Shown: piece by piece, positions 17,009 to 25,663 of the stretch | Layout of the letters: every line of letters starts with the position of its first letter | How positions within the stretch are numbered: the stretch's first letter is position 1 | Assembly (NCBI GenBank): GCA_022826485.1 | Contig: JAJDUU010000016.1 | Span: 62,001-126,000, forward strand | DNA length: 64,000 nucleotides | Source of the DNA: Chloroflexota bacterium | GTDB lineage: Bacteria; Chloroflexota; UBA11872 | Reading direction: 5' to 3' | Program-made: the position numbers and the translations under genes | Notes under the pieces: model-generated | The model's database searches: none | Told to the model about the DNA's origin: nothing | The model's input: the letters and a program-made list of their open reading frames with translations, nothing else

Positions 17009-17833
17009 CTACGAAACCTCGATGAGCAGGCGGCAGTGGTCGCTCGGACCCCATTGGTCCGGGTCGTTCAGAGCGCGCACGCGCACCGACCCAGCCAAGC
17101 CGCGGGACGCGAAGACAAAGTCCAGCTGACGTCGGGCGGCAGCGGGTCCCTGCTTCGCCGTGTGGTAGGTGGGCACGTTCCTGCTCTCCCTGGGCAGCTC
17201 ATCCGGCCACGGGTCGGCCTGCCGGCCATGCGGGGCCTGGGGTCCGACGAAGGGCAGCCCCAAGGCTTCCATTCGCGTAAACACCGTTTGATAGCGGGCC
17301 GCCCAGTGAGCGTTGCCGTGTTCTCCATGGCCGTGAAGGATGTTGAGATCACCCGCGGCGATGACGCGGTGGTCGCGATCGCTCGCCAAAAGGGCGGACA
17401 AGTCTGAAACAACCCGGTGGGCCGAGGCATCCGCGTAGATCCAGTCAGCGTCGCGAGGTCTCTCCCATTGGGCGTACATCGAGACCACCACAAAGGGCTC
17501 ACCGCGCGGCGGCGTCACGGTCGCGGCGGCAAGGGTGCCGAGCTGACTGACCGGGAGTTCTCCGGATCGCGCCTGGTCGATCGCCTTGATCTCGATCCAA
17601 TCCACGTGGACTCTGTCCGAGAGCTCGACCACCGCCGTTCGCCATGGCAGCTGAAAACGAGCCGTGCGCCAAGGCGCTGGGTCAAACTCAATCCGCGCCG
17701 CGACGTCCGGCGGCGGCTTGCCGGCCTCCTGCAAGAGCGCAACGTCGGCATCCATGTTGAGCAGACAGCGCCAAGGTTCGTGGCGGTGGGCAATGTTCCA
17801 CGAGACGATCTTGATGCTATTCGGTCCGTTCAT
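17009..17833 (-). CDS. Endonuclease/exonuclease/phosphatase (EEP) family protein
   Basis: A 274-residue protein of the EEP (DNase I-like) superfamily. Motifs seen: SWNIAH with Asn13, LLQEAG with Glu36 (a metal-ligand Glu), AGDLNILHG (about 165-173, Asp and Asn of the active site) and C-terminal SDHC (about 263-266) with the catalytic His. The family covers Mg2+-dependent nucleases, sphingomyelinases and phosphatases; a missing signal peptide favours an intracellular role. It is divergent from nothing nearby and is convergent with the decarboxylase. Substrate unknown, fold and metal chemistry confident. Confidence 0.86.
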   Translation of the reverse strand: MNGPNSIKIVSWNIAHRHEPWRCLLNMDADVALLQEAGKPPPDVAARIEFDPAPWRTARFQLPWRTAVVELSDRVHVDWIEIKAIDQARSGELPVSQLGTLAAATVTPPRGEPFVVVSMYAQWERPRDADWIYADASAHRVVSDLSALLASDRDHRVIAAGDLNILHGHGEHGNAHWAARYQTVFTRMEALGLPFVGPQAPHGRQADPWPDELPRESRNVPTYHTAKQGPAAARRQLDFVFASRGLAGSVRVRALNDPDQWGPSDHCRLLIEVS

Positions 17834-17912
17834 CGGCCAACGAGACGCATGTGTGTTGTCGGTGCGCGGCGGGAATCTTTACCGGCTGACTTCACTCCGG
17901 CATCCCTTGTCA

Positions 17913-19154
17913 TTAGTCACAGATCTCGACTGGCGAGAAGGCGTAGATCTCGGCTACCGAGTAGTCATCGATCTCGACTAGCGAGTAGTCACAGATATCG
18001 CCTGACGAGATCTTGCTTTTCAACCAATTGATTCCCCGCTGGAGCACGGAGCCGGCGCCTACCGTTATGCCGCCGGCGCCAGTCTTTGTACGGTCCCAGG
18101 CTTCTTGGGCGGTCTCCTTTGTTTCCACCCACGCTTGCTCTGCGGCGTCCTGGAACTTCTCGAAGAGCGCCGCCGATCTCTCCCAGCCCTCCCTGGTGAT
18201 CGCCTTAGACGTGTCCCAGGCTCCCAGCAGCGGATCAAAGCCGGCTTCCTTCCAGCTCTTGGTTGCAGCGTAGAATTGGTATCCCACGAAGGCAAAGCTG
18301 ACAAAAGCCAATGGCAATGCAATGGCGCTCAGCACCGCCATCAGCGGAGGGAAGAGTATTGCCAATCCGGCAATGATTCCTGCAATACAGACTCCGACTG
18401 CTGTTTGCACGCTCACTTGTTTCCAAACCAGATCAAAGAGCTGCGCCCGGGTAATCTCCCCCTCGTGGTAATGCAAGCCGTACTCCATGACGGCGAACAC
18501 CCCAGAGACCACGGCCCCAACAAGCGCCGCAGACACCATGACCGTAGCAGTCATCCTGACTGAACGTACCAGTGCATCCGTACGGAGTGCATTTCGCGCC
18601 GATATAATCTCGTCAAGAGTCATTTGCTTCCCGCCTCTGATTTGATTCAGCAGCGAGTCCTCGAAGATGCCATAACTGGCGCTGTTGCCGCCGCCTTGGC
18701 TGCGCGGAAAAAAGTGGCTCCAGTCCCGTGTACTGTGGAAATCTCGCAACGCTTGCGGCCCAGCCATGCGAGTTGCACGTGGAATCGTCTCCCAAATCGA
18801 ACGCGCGCCCGCCAGGTCACGGTATACACCTCCTCCCGCCGTGCGGTAATACCTGACCAATTCTGGTGGCAGGGACGTGAAGGCAAGGTTCGTACGCCAA
18901 ACGTTCATAAACCTTCCCGCGACCCAGAGTGGCGAAGCGCCAGTACGGATGTATTGCTGCACGTCTGGATCGTTGGCGGCCTCGGTCAGGCCGTCGATGA
19001 TGATCAGTTCCGGCACTTCGCCGGCGGGATCGGGGTTTTGGGCGAGAGCAGGCTGCCCAAGGGCTACATGCAGCCCGCCAGCCGCGAGGCTTGTAACTGA
19101 GAGTTGCAAGAACCGTCGGCGGTCTAGTTCTACGCGCTCGACTGCCTTAGCCAC
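17913..19154 (-). CDS. Tat-exported, multi-helix membrane protein with a C-terminal 8-residue tandem repeat
   Basis: A 413-residue protein starting at GTG 19154, eight bases after the ADH stop. Residues 1-40 carry a twin-arginine signal (DRRRFLQLSVTSLAAGGLHV, then a PALAQ cleavage-like site). After an exported region of about 160 residues come three hydrophobic segments (VRMTATVMVSAALVGAV, then VGVCIAGIIAGLAILFP, then MAVLSAIALPLAFVSFAFVG). The tail about 300-413 is helical and acidic/aromatic (ERSAALFEKFQDAAEQAW, ETAQEAWDR). It ends in three copies of an 8-residue motif [D/A][Y/F]S[L/V/P][V/A]EI[D/Y/C]. I do not recognise the family. The upstream zinc ADH is on the same strand and only 7 bases away, so the two may be co-transcribed. 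Confidence 0.72.
   Translation of the reverse strand: MAKAVERVELDRRRFLQLSVTSLAAGGLHVALGQPALAQNPDPAGEVPELIIIDGLTEAANDPDVQQYIRTGASPLWVAGRFMNVWRTNLAFTSLPPELVRYYRTAGGGVYRDLAGARSIWETIPRATRMAGPQALRDFHSTRDWSHFFPRSQGGGNSASYGIFEDSLLNQIRGGKQMTLDEIISARNALRTDALVRSVRMTATVMVSAALVGAVVSGVFAVMEYGLHYHEGEITRAQLFDLVWKQVSVQTAVGVCIAGIIAGLAILFPPLMAVLSAIALPLAFVSFAFVGYQFYAATKSWKEAGFDPLLGAWDTSKAITREGWERSAALFEKFQDAAEQAWVETKETAQEAWDRTKTGAGGITVGAGSVLQRGINWLKSKISSGDICDYSLVEIDDYSVAEIYAFSPVEICD
17919..18013. repeat. 24-base tandem repeat, about four units, inside the end of the 17913-19154 gene
   Basis: Units of 24 bases (17919-17942, 17943-17966, 17967-17990 and a partial 17991-18013) share AGATCTCG-CT-GCGAG-AGTC-like cores with few changes. 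Each core holds a short inverted repeat CTCGACTAGCGAG. In frame, each unit encodes one 8-residue repeat, so copy number can change without a frameshift. Confidence 0.85.
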
Positions 19155-19161
19155 TACTCGC

Positions 19162-20253
19162 TCAGGTCCACGGATCGAGGGCGACTTTGACCACGCCGTC
19201 GGATGCACCGGCCGTGCGGACGAGCTCGATGCCCTCGGCGGCTTGGGCCAGGGGCAGGCGGTGGGTGAGCATGCGGTCGAGCGGATAGCGTCCGGTTTCG
19301 GCCAGTTGGACGGCGGCCCGGACGGCCTGCGTCTCGTGGCTGTTGACGCCAAGCACGCGGACCTCGCGGGCCACTAACTGGTCCCAGGGCAGCTCGACCG
19401 GCGCGCCGCCTTTCGACCCGGCCATGACGAACGTGCCGAGCGGCCGCACGACGGAGGCCGCCTGGCCGGCCGCCCCGGGGCTGGCCGTCACGTCGATGGC
19501 GACGTCGGCCATGCGGCCTTGCGTGAGGTCGGCGATGTCGGCCACGGTTGAGTCCGAGGCGATCAGCGTCTCGGTGGCGCCGAAATCGTGGGCAAGACTT
19601 AAGCGGGCGCGATCGCGGGCCAGGCCCACCACGATGATCCGGCTCGCGCCGGCGGCGTGCGCCGCGATGGTGCAGGCCAGTCCCTGCGGTCCTGGTCCGA
19701 AGACGACGACCGTGTCGCCGATGGCGGCGTTGCCCAGCGTTCGCACCCAGCGAATGCCGTTGGCCAGCACCGCGCCGATCACGACGCCGACCGCGGGCGT
19801 GATCCGCTCGGACACGCGGTGCACGCGGGCGCGCGGCGGCAGGTAGAGGAATTGGCCGTAGGCGCCCCAGAGGTGTGGCGGGTCGGCGGCGGAGAGGCGC
19901 CCGCCGTAGCCCTGCTCGTCCGCGCACATCTGGTATGCGCCGCGGCGGCACCACTCGCAGCGGCCGCAACCAAAGCTGGCCTCGACGACGACGCGGTCGC
20001 CGACGGCTGCCTGCCAGCGTTTGGCGGACGCCGCACCCACTCGCTCGATGCGGCCGACGATCTCGTGGCCCAGGAGCGCGGGCACATTGCGGATGACGGC
20101 CGAGTGGCCGTCCCAGTGGTGGATGTCGCTGCCGCAGATGCCGGCGAGTTCGACGCGCAGCAGGCCGTCGTCGTCGCCGATGTCGGGGAGCGGGAAGTCG
20201 CGTGGCTCGATGCGGTGGTGCGCCACGAGCACGGCGCCTCGGCTTGAGGTCAC
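19162..20253 (-). CDS. Zinc-dependent alcohol/polyol dehydrogenase (MDR superfamily)
   Basis: A 363-residue MDR enzyme, taking GTG 20253 as start (frame upstream is made of dispersed repeat DNA). Catalytic zinc ligands are visible: Cys40 (LAGICGSD) and His63-Glu64 (LGHEIVG). The structural zinc lobe has four cysteines at about 96, 99, 102 and 110 (CGRCEWC, then MC). The NAD(P) site reads GPGPQG (about 186-191). The sequence lies in the sorbitol/threonine dehydrogenase-like branch; a secondary alcohol or polyol substrate is likely but not proved. It is followed on the same strand by the Tat-exported protein after 7 bases. Confidence 0.87.
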   Translation of the reverse strand: MTSSRGAVLVAHHRIEPRDFPLPDIGDDDGLLRVELAGICGSDIHHWDGHSAVIRNVPALLGHEIVGRIERVGAASAKRWQAAVGDRVVVEASFGCGRCEWCRRGAYQMCADEQGYGGRLSAADPPHLWGAYGQFLYLPPRARVHRVSERITPAVGVVIGAVLANGIRWVRTLGNAAIGDTVVVFGPGPQGLACTIAAHAAGASRIIVVGLARDRARLSLAHDFGATETLIASDSTVADIADLTQGRMADVAIDVTASPGAAGQAASVVRPLGTFVMAGSKGGAPVELPWDQLVAREVRVLGVNSHETQAVRAAVQLAETGRYPLDRMLTHRLPLAQAAEGIELVRTAGASDGVVKVALDPWT

Positions 20254-20267
20254 TGAGGGAGCACCGG

Positions 20268-20300
20268 ACTGGATTCCGGCTTCCGCCGGGATGACGGACG
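20268..20300. repeat. Dispersed palindromic repeat, family R1 (inverted copy)
   Basis: The sequence reads GGATTCCGGCTTCCGCCGGG, then ATGACGGA. It is the reverse of the 16867 copy, lying between the ADH start and the terpene-cyclase-like gene. Confidence 0.7.
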
Positions 20301-20384
20301 AGGCGTCGGTTGCGTTTCTCTGTTCGGGCGGGTCCGAAAACCGCCCCAACCGAAGTGTCCAGCGCGCCCGTGGTATTGACCGGA

Positions 20385-20413
20385 CTGGATTCCGGCCTTC
20401 GCCGGAATGACGG
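20385..20413. repeat. Dispersed palindromic repeat, family R1 (second copy in the same gap)
   Basis: CTGGATTCCGGCCTTCGCCG, then GAATGACGG, lies about 115 bases from the previous copy. The gap 20254-20608 (355 bases) thus holds three repeat units and no gene I can support. Confidence 0.75.
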
Positions 20414-20539
20414 ATGGGATGGCGAAGGGGATTGTGGTCAGGTGGGTCGTCCGGACCGGTTTCCGGAACTCGCCGAAATGGCAGGTATGCGATGGCCCTG
20501 AGGAGTTGACAGGCGTTGTGCTCGTTCCCCGGCTCTTTA

Positions 20540-20564
20540 GATTCCTCGCTCCGCTCGGAATGAC
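20540..20564. repeat. Dispersed palindromic repeat, family R3
   Basis: The sequence GATTCCTCGCTCCGCTCGGA, then ATGAC, has arms ATTCC-CGAG / CTCGGAAT with a short loop. Repeats of this type are a common class in many bacterial genomes. Only one copy is seen here. Confidence 0.6.
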
Positions 20565-20608
20565 AGATCGGGTGAGACTGACGGATTGGGCGGCCTCGCC
20601 ATTGGTGG

Positions 20609-21628
20609 TCATGCGCGGCTTGCCAGGCAGCCGATGATGGTGTCCACGTGTGCCACGAACTCGGCGGTGAGCTCGATGGACTCGCCGAGCGTGGCCTGCG
20701 GGTCCCACGACCAGGAGCCATCCGCCTGCTGCGTGTCGGCGAACCAGTCGCCCACCCTCACCGTCCAATCGTGGTAGGCGGCTTCGCCGGTCAACTGATA
20801 GAGCAGCGCCGAGCCCCAGCCGCTCTTGCAGACCTGGGCGTAGTCGAATTGCCGCGGCGTGCATTGCATCGAGAACGCCATGTAGTCGCGCGCGAGCGCC
20901 AGATAGTCGGGTTGTGGGTCGACCAGGTGCAGCCGGCAGAGAAACGCCGCGGCGATGCCGCCCACCGTCCAGCGCTGCTTGCGGGCGACTTGGGCCTCGA
21001 CCGTGAACCAGGACTCCTGGCCGGCCGCGGCAGTGACGAGCGCCTGCCGCTCACGCGACCAGGCGTAGTGCAGGCGTTCGGGCAGCTCCCGCTGCGCTCG
21101 CCAGATCCGTTCCAGGAAGGTATGCACGGCCCGTGCTTCCTCCATGCGACCAAGCGCAATGCAGGCCAGGCCGCAGCCGCAGGCGTAGGGAACGTCCATC
21201 ACGTCGCCGGGCGTGCCGTCGGCGTTCAGGTCGTTCGTGAATCCGCCGGACTTCGGGTCCTGCATCGTGAGAACGAACTCAATCCCTCGGCTGCTCAAGT
21301 CGAACTGCCGCGCCATATGCGCGCCGTAGACGAGGGTGGCGTTGCGATAGGCGTAAGCATCGGTCAGCACCCGTCGCCCGCCATCGAAATCGCCCTCGGG
21401 GGTGAACATGTGCTCGCGGACCCAGCCGCAGATCGCCGTGGCCGCCGCGGTCTCGCCGGCGACGGTGAACGTCCACGGCACGCGGTAGAACCTGAATCCG
21501 TGCGCCGGATCGCCGATGGAACCGTCGGCGTGCGTGTGGCGCAGCAGCCACTCGACGCCGCGTCGCTTGGTGGCGGTGTATGACTCCAGGTGAGAGCGCA
21601 TATCGGTCGAAATGGTGCTGGTGGTCAC
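20609..21628 (-). CDS. Alpha/alpha-barrel protein, prenyltransferase/terpene-cyclase-like repeats
   Basis: A 339-residue cytoplasmic protein built of helices with repeats such as GVEWLLRHTHADGSIGD (about residue 24), GIEFVLTMQDPKSGGFTND (about 115) and VGDWFADTQQADGSWSWD (about 290). These hold the QxxxGsW/F-like helical hairpins of the alpha/alpha toroid (squalene-hopene cyclase, prenyltransferase and polysaccharide-lyase-like folds). The DxDD motif of squalene-hopene cyclase is not seen, so cyclase activity is not supported. It is preceded by a divergent start region shared with the luciferase-like gene at 21746. Function unknown. Confidence 0.72.
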   Translation of the reverse strand: MTTSTISTDMRSHLESYTATKRRGVEWLLRHTHADGSIGDPAHGFRFYRVPWTFTVAGETAAATAICGWVREHMFTPEGDFDGGRRVLTDAYAYRNATLVYGAHMARQFDLSSRGIEFVLTMQDPKSGGFTNDLNADGTPGDVMDVPYACGCGLACIALGRMEEARAVHTFLERIWRAQRELPERLHYAWSRERQALVTAAAGQESWFTVEAQVARKQRWTVGGIAAAFLCRLHLVDPQPDYLALARDYMAFSMQCTPRQFDYAQVCKSGWGSALLYQLTGEAAYHDWTVRVGDWFADTQQADGSWSWDPQATLGESIELTAEFVAHVDTIIGCLASRA

Positions 21629-21745
21629 AGGCGGCCAGCTTAGCCTCAGGCTCGATGCGTCGACAGCGGCCGGCCGGTCGCGCTACGGTCGGAAGGCTCC
21701 CACTACCCGAAGCGGAATGTGCTGCCGAATGCAAAGGCCACCCGC

Positions 21746-22930
21746 ATGACGCTGGCCATCGACGCCTTTTACGGCGGCCACGTGGAGATGCCGAATCCCG
21801 GATTTCGGGGGCCGCCGGCCCACCGGCGGCGGCAGAGCGACGCGCACTTGGCGACGGTCTACGACGAGGCCCTGCGCTTCGCTGAGCTGATGGAGCGGAC
21901 GGGCTACGACACTCTTTGGCTGGCCGAACACCACTTCCAGCGCGAGGGCTACGGCTGCATCGGCAACGTGCCGTTGCTGAGCTTGCACCTGGCGCATTAC
22001 ACCCAGCGGCTCAAGTTCGGCGCGTTCTTCAACACGGTCACCGCCTGGCATCCGCTGCGGCTGGCCGAGGACTACGCGACGGTGGACGTGCTCACCGGCG
22101 GGCGGCTGCGCTTCGGCATCGGGCGCGGCTACGTGGCCCGCGAGGTGGAGACCCTGGGCGGCCCGCTGCTGGACGACGCCGCCAACCGTGACCTGTTCGA
22201 GGAGCAGGTGGAGATCATGCTGCGGGCCTGGCACGAGCCGGAGTTCTCACACGCGGGCGCGGCCTATCGGGTGCCCGCCGACGTGTCGCATATGTTCGAC
22301 GACCTTGTTGACATAACACTCGTTCCCCGGCCGGCGCATCTGCCGGTTGAGATCTGGCAACCCATCACGAGCACCAAACGACGCGGCCTGGACTTCATGG
22401 CGCGACACGGCATCAAGGGCGTGATCGCGGGAGGCACGGCGCCCGGCGGTCGCGCGGAGCAGGCGGCGGCGGTCTATCGCGACGCGCTTGCGCGGGCCGG
22501 CCAGGAGACGCAGCTCGGCGAGGGCCTGGCGGTCGGATTCCAGATTCATATCGCCGACAGCCGCGAGGCCGCGCTGCGCGAGGCGACGCCGTGGTGCGAG
22601 GAGCATCTGAAGGGACTGGCGCCGCTGGGCCGCTATCCGCAGCTCAGCGACGCCCAGATTCGGGCCACAGCCCAGGGCGAGGCGGCCTATGACGCGGACC
22701 TGCCCACCATTCACGACCTGGACGCCGAGGGAACCTGGGTGTGCGGGACTCCGGAACACGTGCGCGACCACTTGCGCGGCCTGATCGAACGGCTGCCCGG
22801 CCTGCGCCGGGTGTTCATCCAGACCGGATCGTTGGGCGTGCCGCCGTCGGCCATGCGGGCCGATATCGAGTGGTTTGCGCAGGACGTGATGCCCGAGTTC
22901 GTCGCCGCGCCGGAGGCAGCCGCCCGCTAG
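21746..22930 (+). CDS. Luciferase-like (LLM) flavin-dependent monooxygenase
   Basis: A 394-residue bacterial-luciferase-like TIM-barrel protein that uses reduced FMN and O2. Seen features: DTLWLAEHHF (about 53-62) with the conserved EHH; GNVPLLSLHLAHYTQRLKFG; the GRLRFGIGRGYVAREVE signature (about 115-135); and a late AEGTWVCGTPEHVRDHL segment typical of LLM enzymes. An ATG at 21746 with AAAGG about 9 bases before it is the start; a GTG at 21719 is less likely. Possible roles are desulfonation, alkane oxidation or other oxygenation; substrate unknown. SAR202-type genomes are known for many FMNO genes. Confidence 0.88.
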   Translation: MTLAIDAFYGGHVEMPNPGFRGPPAHRRRQSDAHLATVYDEALRFAELMERTGYDTLWLAEHHFQREGYGCIGNVPLLSLHLAHYTQRLKFGAFFNTVTAWHPLRLAEDYATVDVLTGGRLRFGIGRGYVAREVETLGGPLLDDAANRDLFEEQVEIMLRAWHEPEFSHAGAAYRVPADVSHMFDDLVDITLVPRPAHLPVEIWQPITSTKRRGLDFMARHGIKGVIAGGTAPGGRAEQAAAVYRDALARAGQETQLGEGLAVGFQIHIADSREAALREATPWCEEHLKGLAPLGRYPQLSDAQIRATAQGEAAYDADLPTIHDLDAEGTWVCGTPEHVRDHLRGLIERLPGLRRVFIQTGSLGVPPSAMRADIEWFAQDVMPEFVAAPEAAAR

Positions 22931-22961
22931 CTGTAGTGACTACCGCGCCGTCAGCCGGCGC

Positions 22962-24065
22962 TCACGCCACGCGCAGTCGATACCACCGGATGTTGTAGAC
23001 CTCGTCCTCTTCGCACCAGAACGCCACGTAGACATCCCCGTCGGGCAGCAGCGCGAGACTCGGAAAACCGAACGGAAGATCGACGAGCTCCTGCCCGCTG
23101 CTCTCGGTCGTGCCGGTCATGCTGGACGATGCGCCCTCCCAGAGCGGCGCCTCGGCCAGGTTGACCCAGTCGTCGCCGTCCAGCTGCGACAGGTTGGCCC
23201 AGAGGCCCGGCAATCGGTCGTGGCGGTAGACGAACAGGATGCGGTCGTCCGGGAGCGCCAGCAGCTTGCCCGTCTGGCCGTGGATGCCGGTGGATCGCGG
23301 TGCGGAAAACGTGCGGCCGTCGGTCGAAATGGCATAGGGATTGGGCTCGGTGCCGCCGGTGGCGGAGTCGAAGGCCCAGGCGGTTGCCAGGAGCCGCCCG
23401 TCGCTCAGCTGCCGCAGCGAGACCTCCCACGAGAAGACGCCGCGCTGGGTTTCGTCGATCAGCACCAGGTGCTCGGGCCAGGTGCGGCCGCGGTCGTGCG
23501 ACACGAAGGCCAGGGCCATGACGCCGATCGGTTCCTCGCCGTCCCAGCCGCGCCAGGGGGCCATGGGCGCCAGCCAGCGACCGTCGGCCAGCTCCACGAT
23601 GTGGTGGCACACCTCCCAAGCGGGACTGTGCACCGGCGGATTGAGCACTTCAGGCTCGGTCCAGGTGTAACCGCGGTCGGCGCTGCGCACCGTGACGAGG
23701 TCCATGGGCGCGTGGCCGAGGTTTTCGCGGTTGACCAGTTGTCCGCCGTGGACGTCGCGATAGGTGCGGCCCCCGATGCCGACCAGCGTGCCGTCGCGCA
23801 GCAGGCTCACGCGTGTGCCGCCGGTTGTCGGTCTCGGTGTGGGGTGGTCGATCAGCAGCTCCGGCGCGGTCCAGGTCACGCCGCCGTCGGACGAGCGGGC
23901 CTTGTAGGTTTGGTAGTCGAGCGCTTCCACGCCGGAGGCGAGATCGAAGCTGGCGAACATCTCGCCGTCGTCGAGCACGATGATCGAGGGGTGCCAGGCG
24001 TGGATGGCGCGGCGCTCCGGCTCGGGATTGCGATAGACCAAGCCGGTGGCCAGCACGTCAATCAT
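22962..24065 (-). CDS. BNR/sialidase-like beta-propeller protein, paralog 3 (distant)
   Basis: A 367-residue unsecreted protein starting at ATG 24065 (MIDVLATG). Asp-boxes are seen at about 58-65 (SSDGGVTW), 125-132 (SADRGYTW) and 185-192 (SHDRGRTW), with a partial fourth. The blade signatures ELADGRWLAPM and LALLPDGDVYVAF are standard for exo-alpha-sialidase-like and glycosidase-like propellers. Sequence is clearly distinct from the 2332/10403 pair. It is divergent from the aminotransferase gene downstream of its start. The catalytic role is unverified. Confidence 0.8.
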   Translation of the reverse strand: MIDVLATGLVYRNPEPERRAIHAWHPSIIVLDDGEMFASFDLASGVEALDYQTYKARSSDGGVTWTAPELLIDHPTPRPTTGGTRVSLLRDGTLVGIGGRTYRDVHGGQLVNRENLGHAPMDLVTVRSADRGYTWTEPEVLNPPVHSPAWEVCHHIVELADGRWLAPMAPWRGWDGEEPIGVMALAFVSHDRGRTWPEHLVLIDETQRGVFSWEVSLRQLSDGRLLATAWAFDSATGGTEPNPYAISTDGRTFSAPRSTGIHGQTGKLLALPDDRILFVYRHDRLPGLWANLSQLDGDDWVNLAEAPLWEGASSSMTGTTESSGQELVDLPFGFPSLALLPDGDVYVAFWCEEDEVYNIRWYRLRVA

Positions 24066-24159
24066 GGGCGGCCTCCGGCTGCCATAATCCGGGCTGATTC
24101 GCGGTCGGATCACCTGCCGCCGAACTCGATACCGCCCGACGATGCGTAGGGAGCATGCG

Positions 24160-25515
24160 ATGCCTCCGGTCGAAGCCCTAGTGAATGCCCGCCGCAGCAT
24201 AGAAGCCCGGTATCGGGCGCGCACGCCCGAATCGCGGGCGCTGCATGAACGGGCGTCGCAGACGCTGCCGGGGGGCGAGTCGCGCACGGCGACCTGGTTT
24301 GCGCCCTATCCCACCTACATCGCCACCGGTCTGGGCTCGACCCTGACCGATGTGGACGGCAATGCACTGGTGGATTTCACCTTCAACTCCACGTCCGTCA
24401 TCCATGGGCATGCGCACCCCGACATCGTGGCGGCCGTGCAGCGCCGCGTGGCCGAGGGCACGGCCTGGAACGCGCCCAACGCGGGACAGGTGGAGCTGGC
24501 CGAGATTCTCTGCGGGCGGGTGCCGTCACTCGACCAGGTGCGCTTCTGCGCCTCCGGCACCGAGGCCAACATGCAGGTGATCAAGGCCGCGCGCGCGTTC
24601 ACCAACCGCGATCTGATCATCAAGATGGACCTGGCCTACCACGGCACCTATGAGGGCGTGGAGATTCACCAGGGGGCCGACGGTTGGGGCGGTCCGGGAG
24701 CGCCGGTGTCGCGGGGCGTGCCCAGCAACGCCGTCGACAACGTGCTGATTGCCCCCTTCGACGACGCGGAGATCGTGGACTGGCTGCTCGAAACCCATCC
24801 CGGGCAGGTGGCCGCCATCGTGGTCAATCCGGCGCAGACGCAGGGCGGCCTGCGTGCGCCGTCGCCCGGCTACCTGCGCGCCCTGCGCGACGCCGCGGAT
24901 GCGCACGGCACCCTGCTGGTGTTCGACGAAGTCATCACGCTGCGGCTGGCGCGCGGCGGCGGCCAGGAGCTCTTCGGCGTGCTGCCGGACCTGACGGCCA
25001 TGGGCAAGATCATCGGCGGAGGGTTGCCCGTTGGCGGCTTCGGCGGCCCGGCGGAGGTGATGGAGATCTTTGCCGACCGGCAGCCGCCGGTCCTGCCGCA
25101 CGCGGGCACCTTCAACGGCAACCCAGCCACCATGGCCGCGGGCATCGCCGCCATGCAGCTGCTCGACGCGCCGGCCTTCGAGCGTCTGGCGGAGCTCGGC
25201 GAGGCGCTTGGCGAGGGCCTGCGGGCGGCCTCGCGGCGGGCCGGCGTCGCGCTTCACGTGACCCAGGTCGCGTCGGTGGTCGGCGTCGAGGTCCCGCGGG
25301 GCGGCGCGTTCGCGGCGGAGATTCTGGACCTGATCGTCCTCGAACTGCTGAACCGCGGGTTCAAGGCCGCTTCCATGATGACCGTGTCCACGGCAACCAC
25401 CACGGATGAAATCCGGGCGCTCGAAGACGCCTTGACGGACGTGCTGTGCGAGTTGCGTCCGGTTATTGCCCAGGTCGCGCCCGCGGTCACCGAACCGGCG
25501 GCGTCCGTCGGCTAA
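24160..25515 (+). CDS. Class III aminotransferase (glutamate-1-semialdehyde aminomutase-like)
   Basis: A 451-residue fold-type I PLP enzyme. AGGGAG lies about 6 bases before the ATG at 24160 (an ATG at 24142 is possible but lacks a site). The cofactor lysine is about Lys283 (MGKIIGGGLP), and FDEVITLRL about 255-263 supplies the Asp for the pyridine nitrogen. The early SRTATWFAPYP and the CASGTEANMQVIKAAR motif match the GSA-AM / beta-amino acid aminotransferase group. It is probably not the tetrapyrrole enzyme HemL, as no heme gene is nearby and the C-terminal half is divergent. Substrate unknown. Confidence 0.85.
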   Translation: MPPVEALVNARRSIEARYRARTPESRALHERASQTLPGGESRTATWFAPYPTYIATGLGSTLTDVDGNALVDFTFNSTSVIHGHAHPDIVAAVQRRVAEGTAWNAPNAGQVELAEILCGRVPSLDQVRFCASGTEANMQVIKAARAFTNRDLIIKMDLAYHGTYEGVEIHQGADGWGGPGAPVSRGVPSNAVDNVLIAPFDDAEIVDWLLETHPGQVAAIVVNPAQTQGGLRAPSPGYLRALRDAADAHGTLLVFDEVITLRLARGGGQELFGVLPDLTAMGKIIGGGLPVGGFGGPAEVMEIFADRQPPVLPHAGTFNGNPATMAAGIAAMQLLDAPAFERLAELGEALGEGLRAASRRAGVALHVTQVASVVGVEVPRGGAFAAEILDLIVLELLNRGFKAASMMTVSTATTTDEIRALEDALTDVLCELRPVIAQVAPAVTEPAASVG

Positions 25516-25663
25516 TCGGATGTCGGCAACCTTGCGGTGGTCAGGCGTTTCACTTGACCGGCATGGCGGCGGCCGTCACGATAGAATGCCGATTAGGTCG
25601 GTCTGCAGCATGCGCGCGTCCGACCTCGCGAGCCGCCATATCAAGGGATAGGAGCCGCACACC

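Noticed and set aside
17919-18013. CRISPR array
   Set aside because: The 24-base units are directly adjacent with no spacers, lie in frame in a coding gene, and have no cas genes nearby.
20609-21628. Squalene-hopene cyclase or a terpene gene cluster
   Set aside because: No DxDD acid motif, much too short, and no isoprenoid genes around it.
24160-25515. HemL (glutamate-1-semialdehyde aminomutase) of tetrapyrrole synthesis
   Set aside because: No other heme genes nearby and the C-terminal half departs from HemL; only the class III aminotransferase fold is supported.
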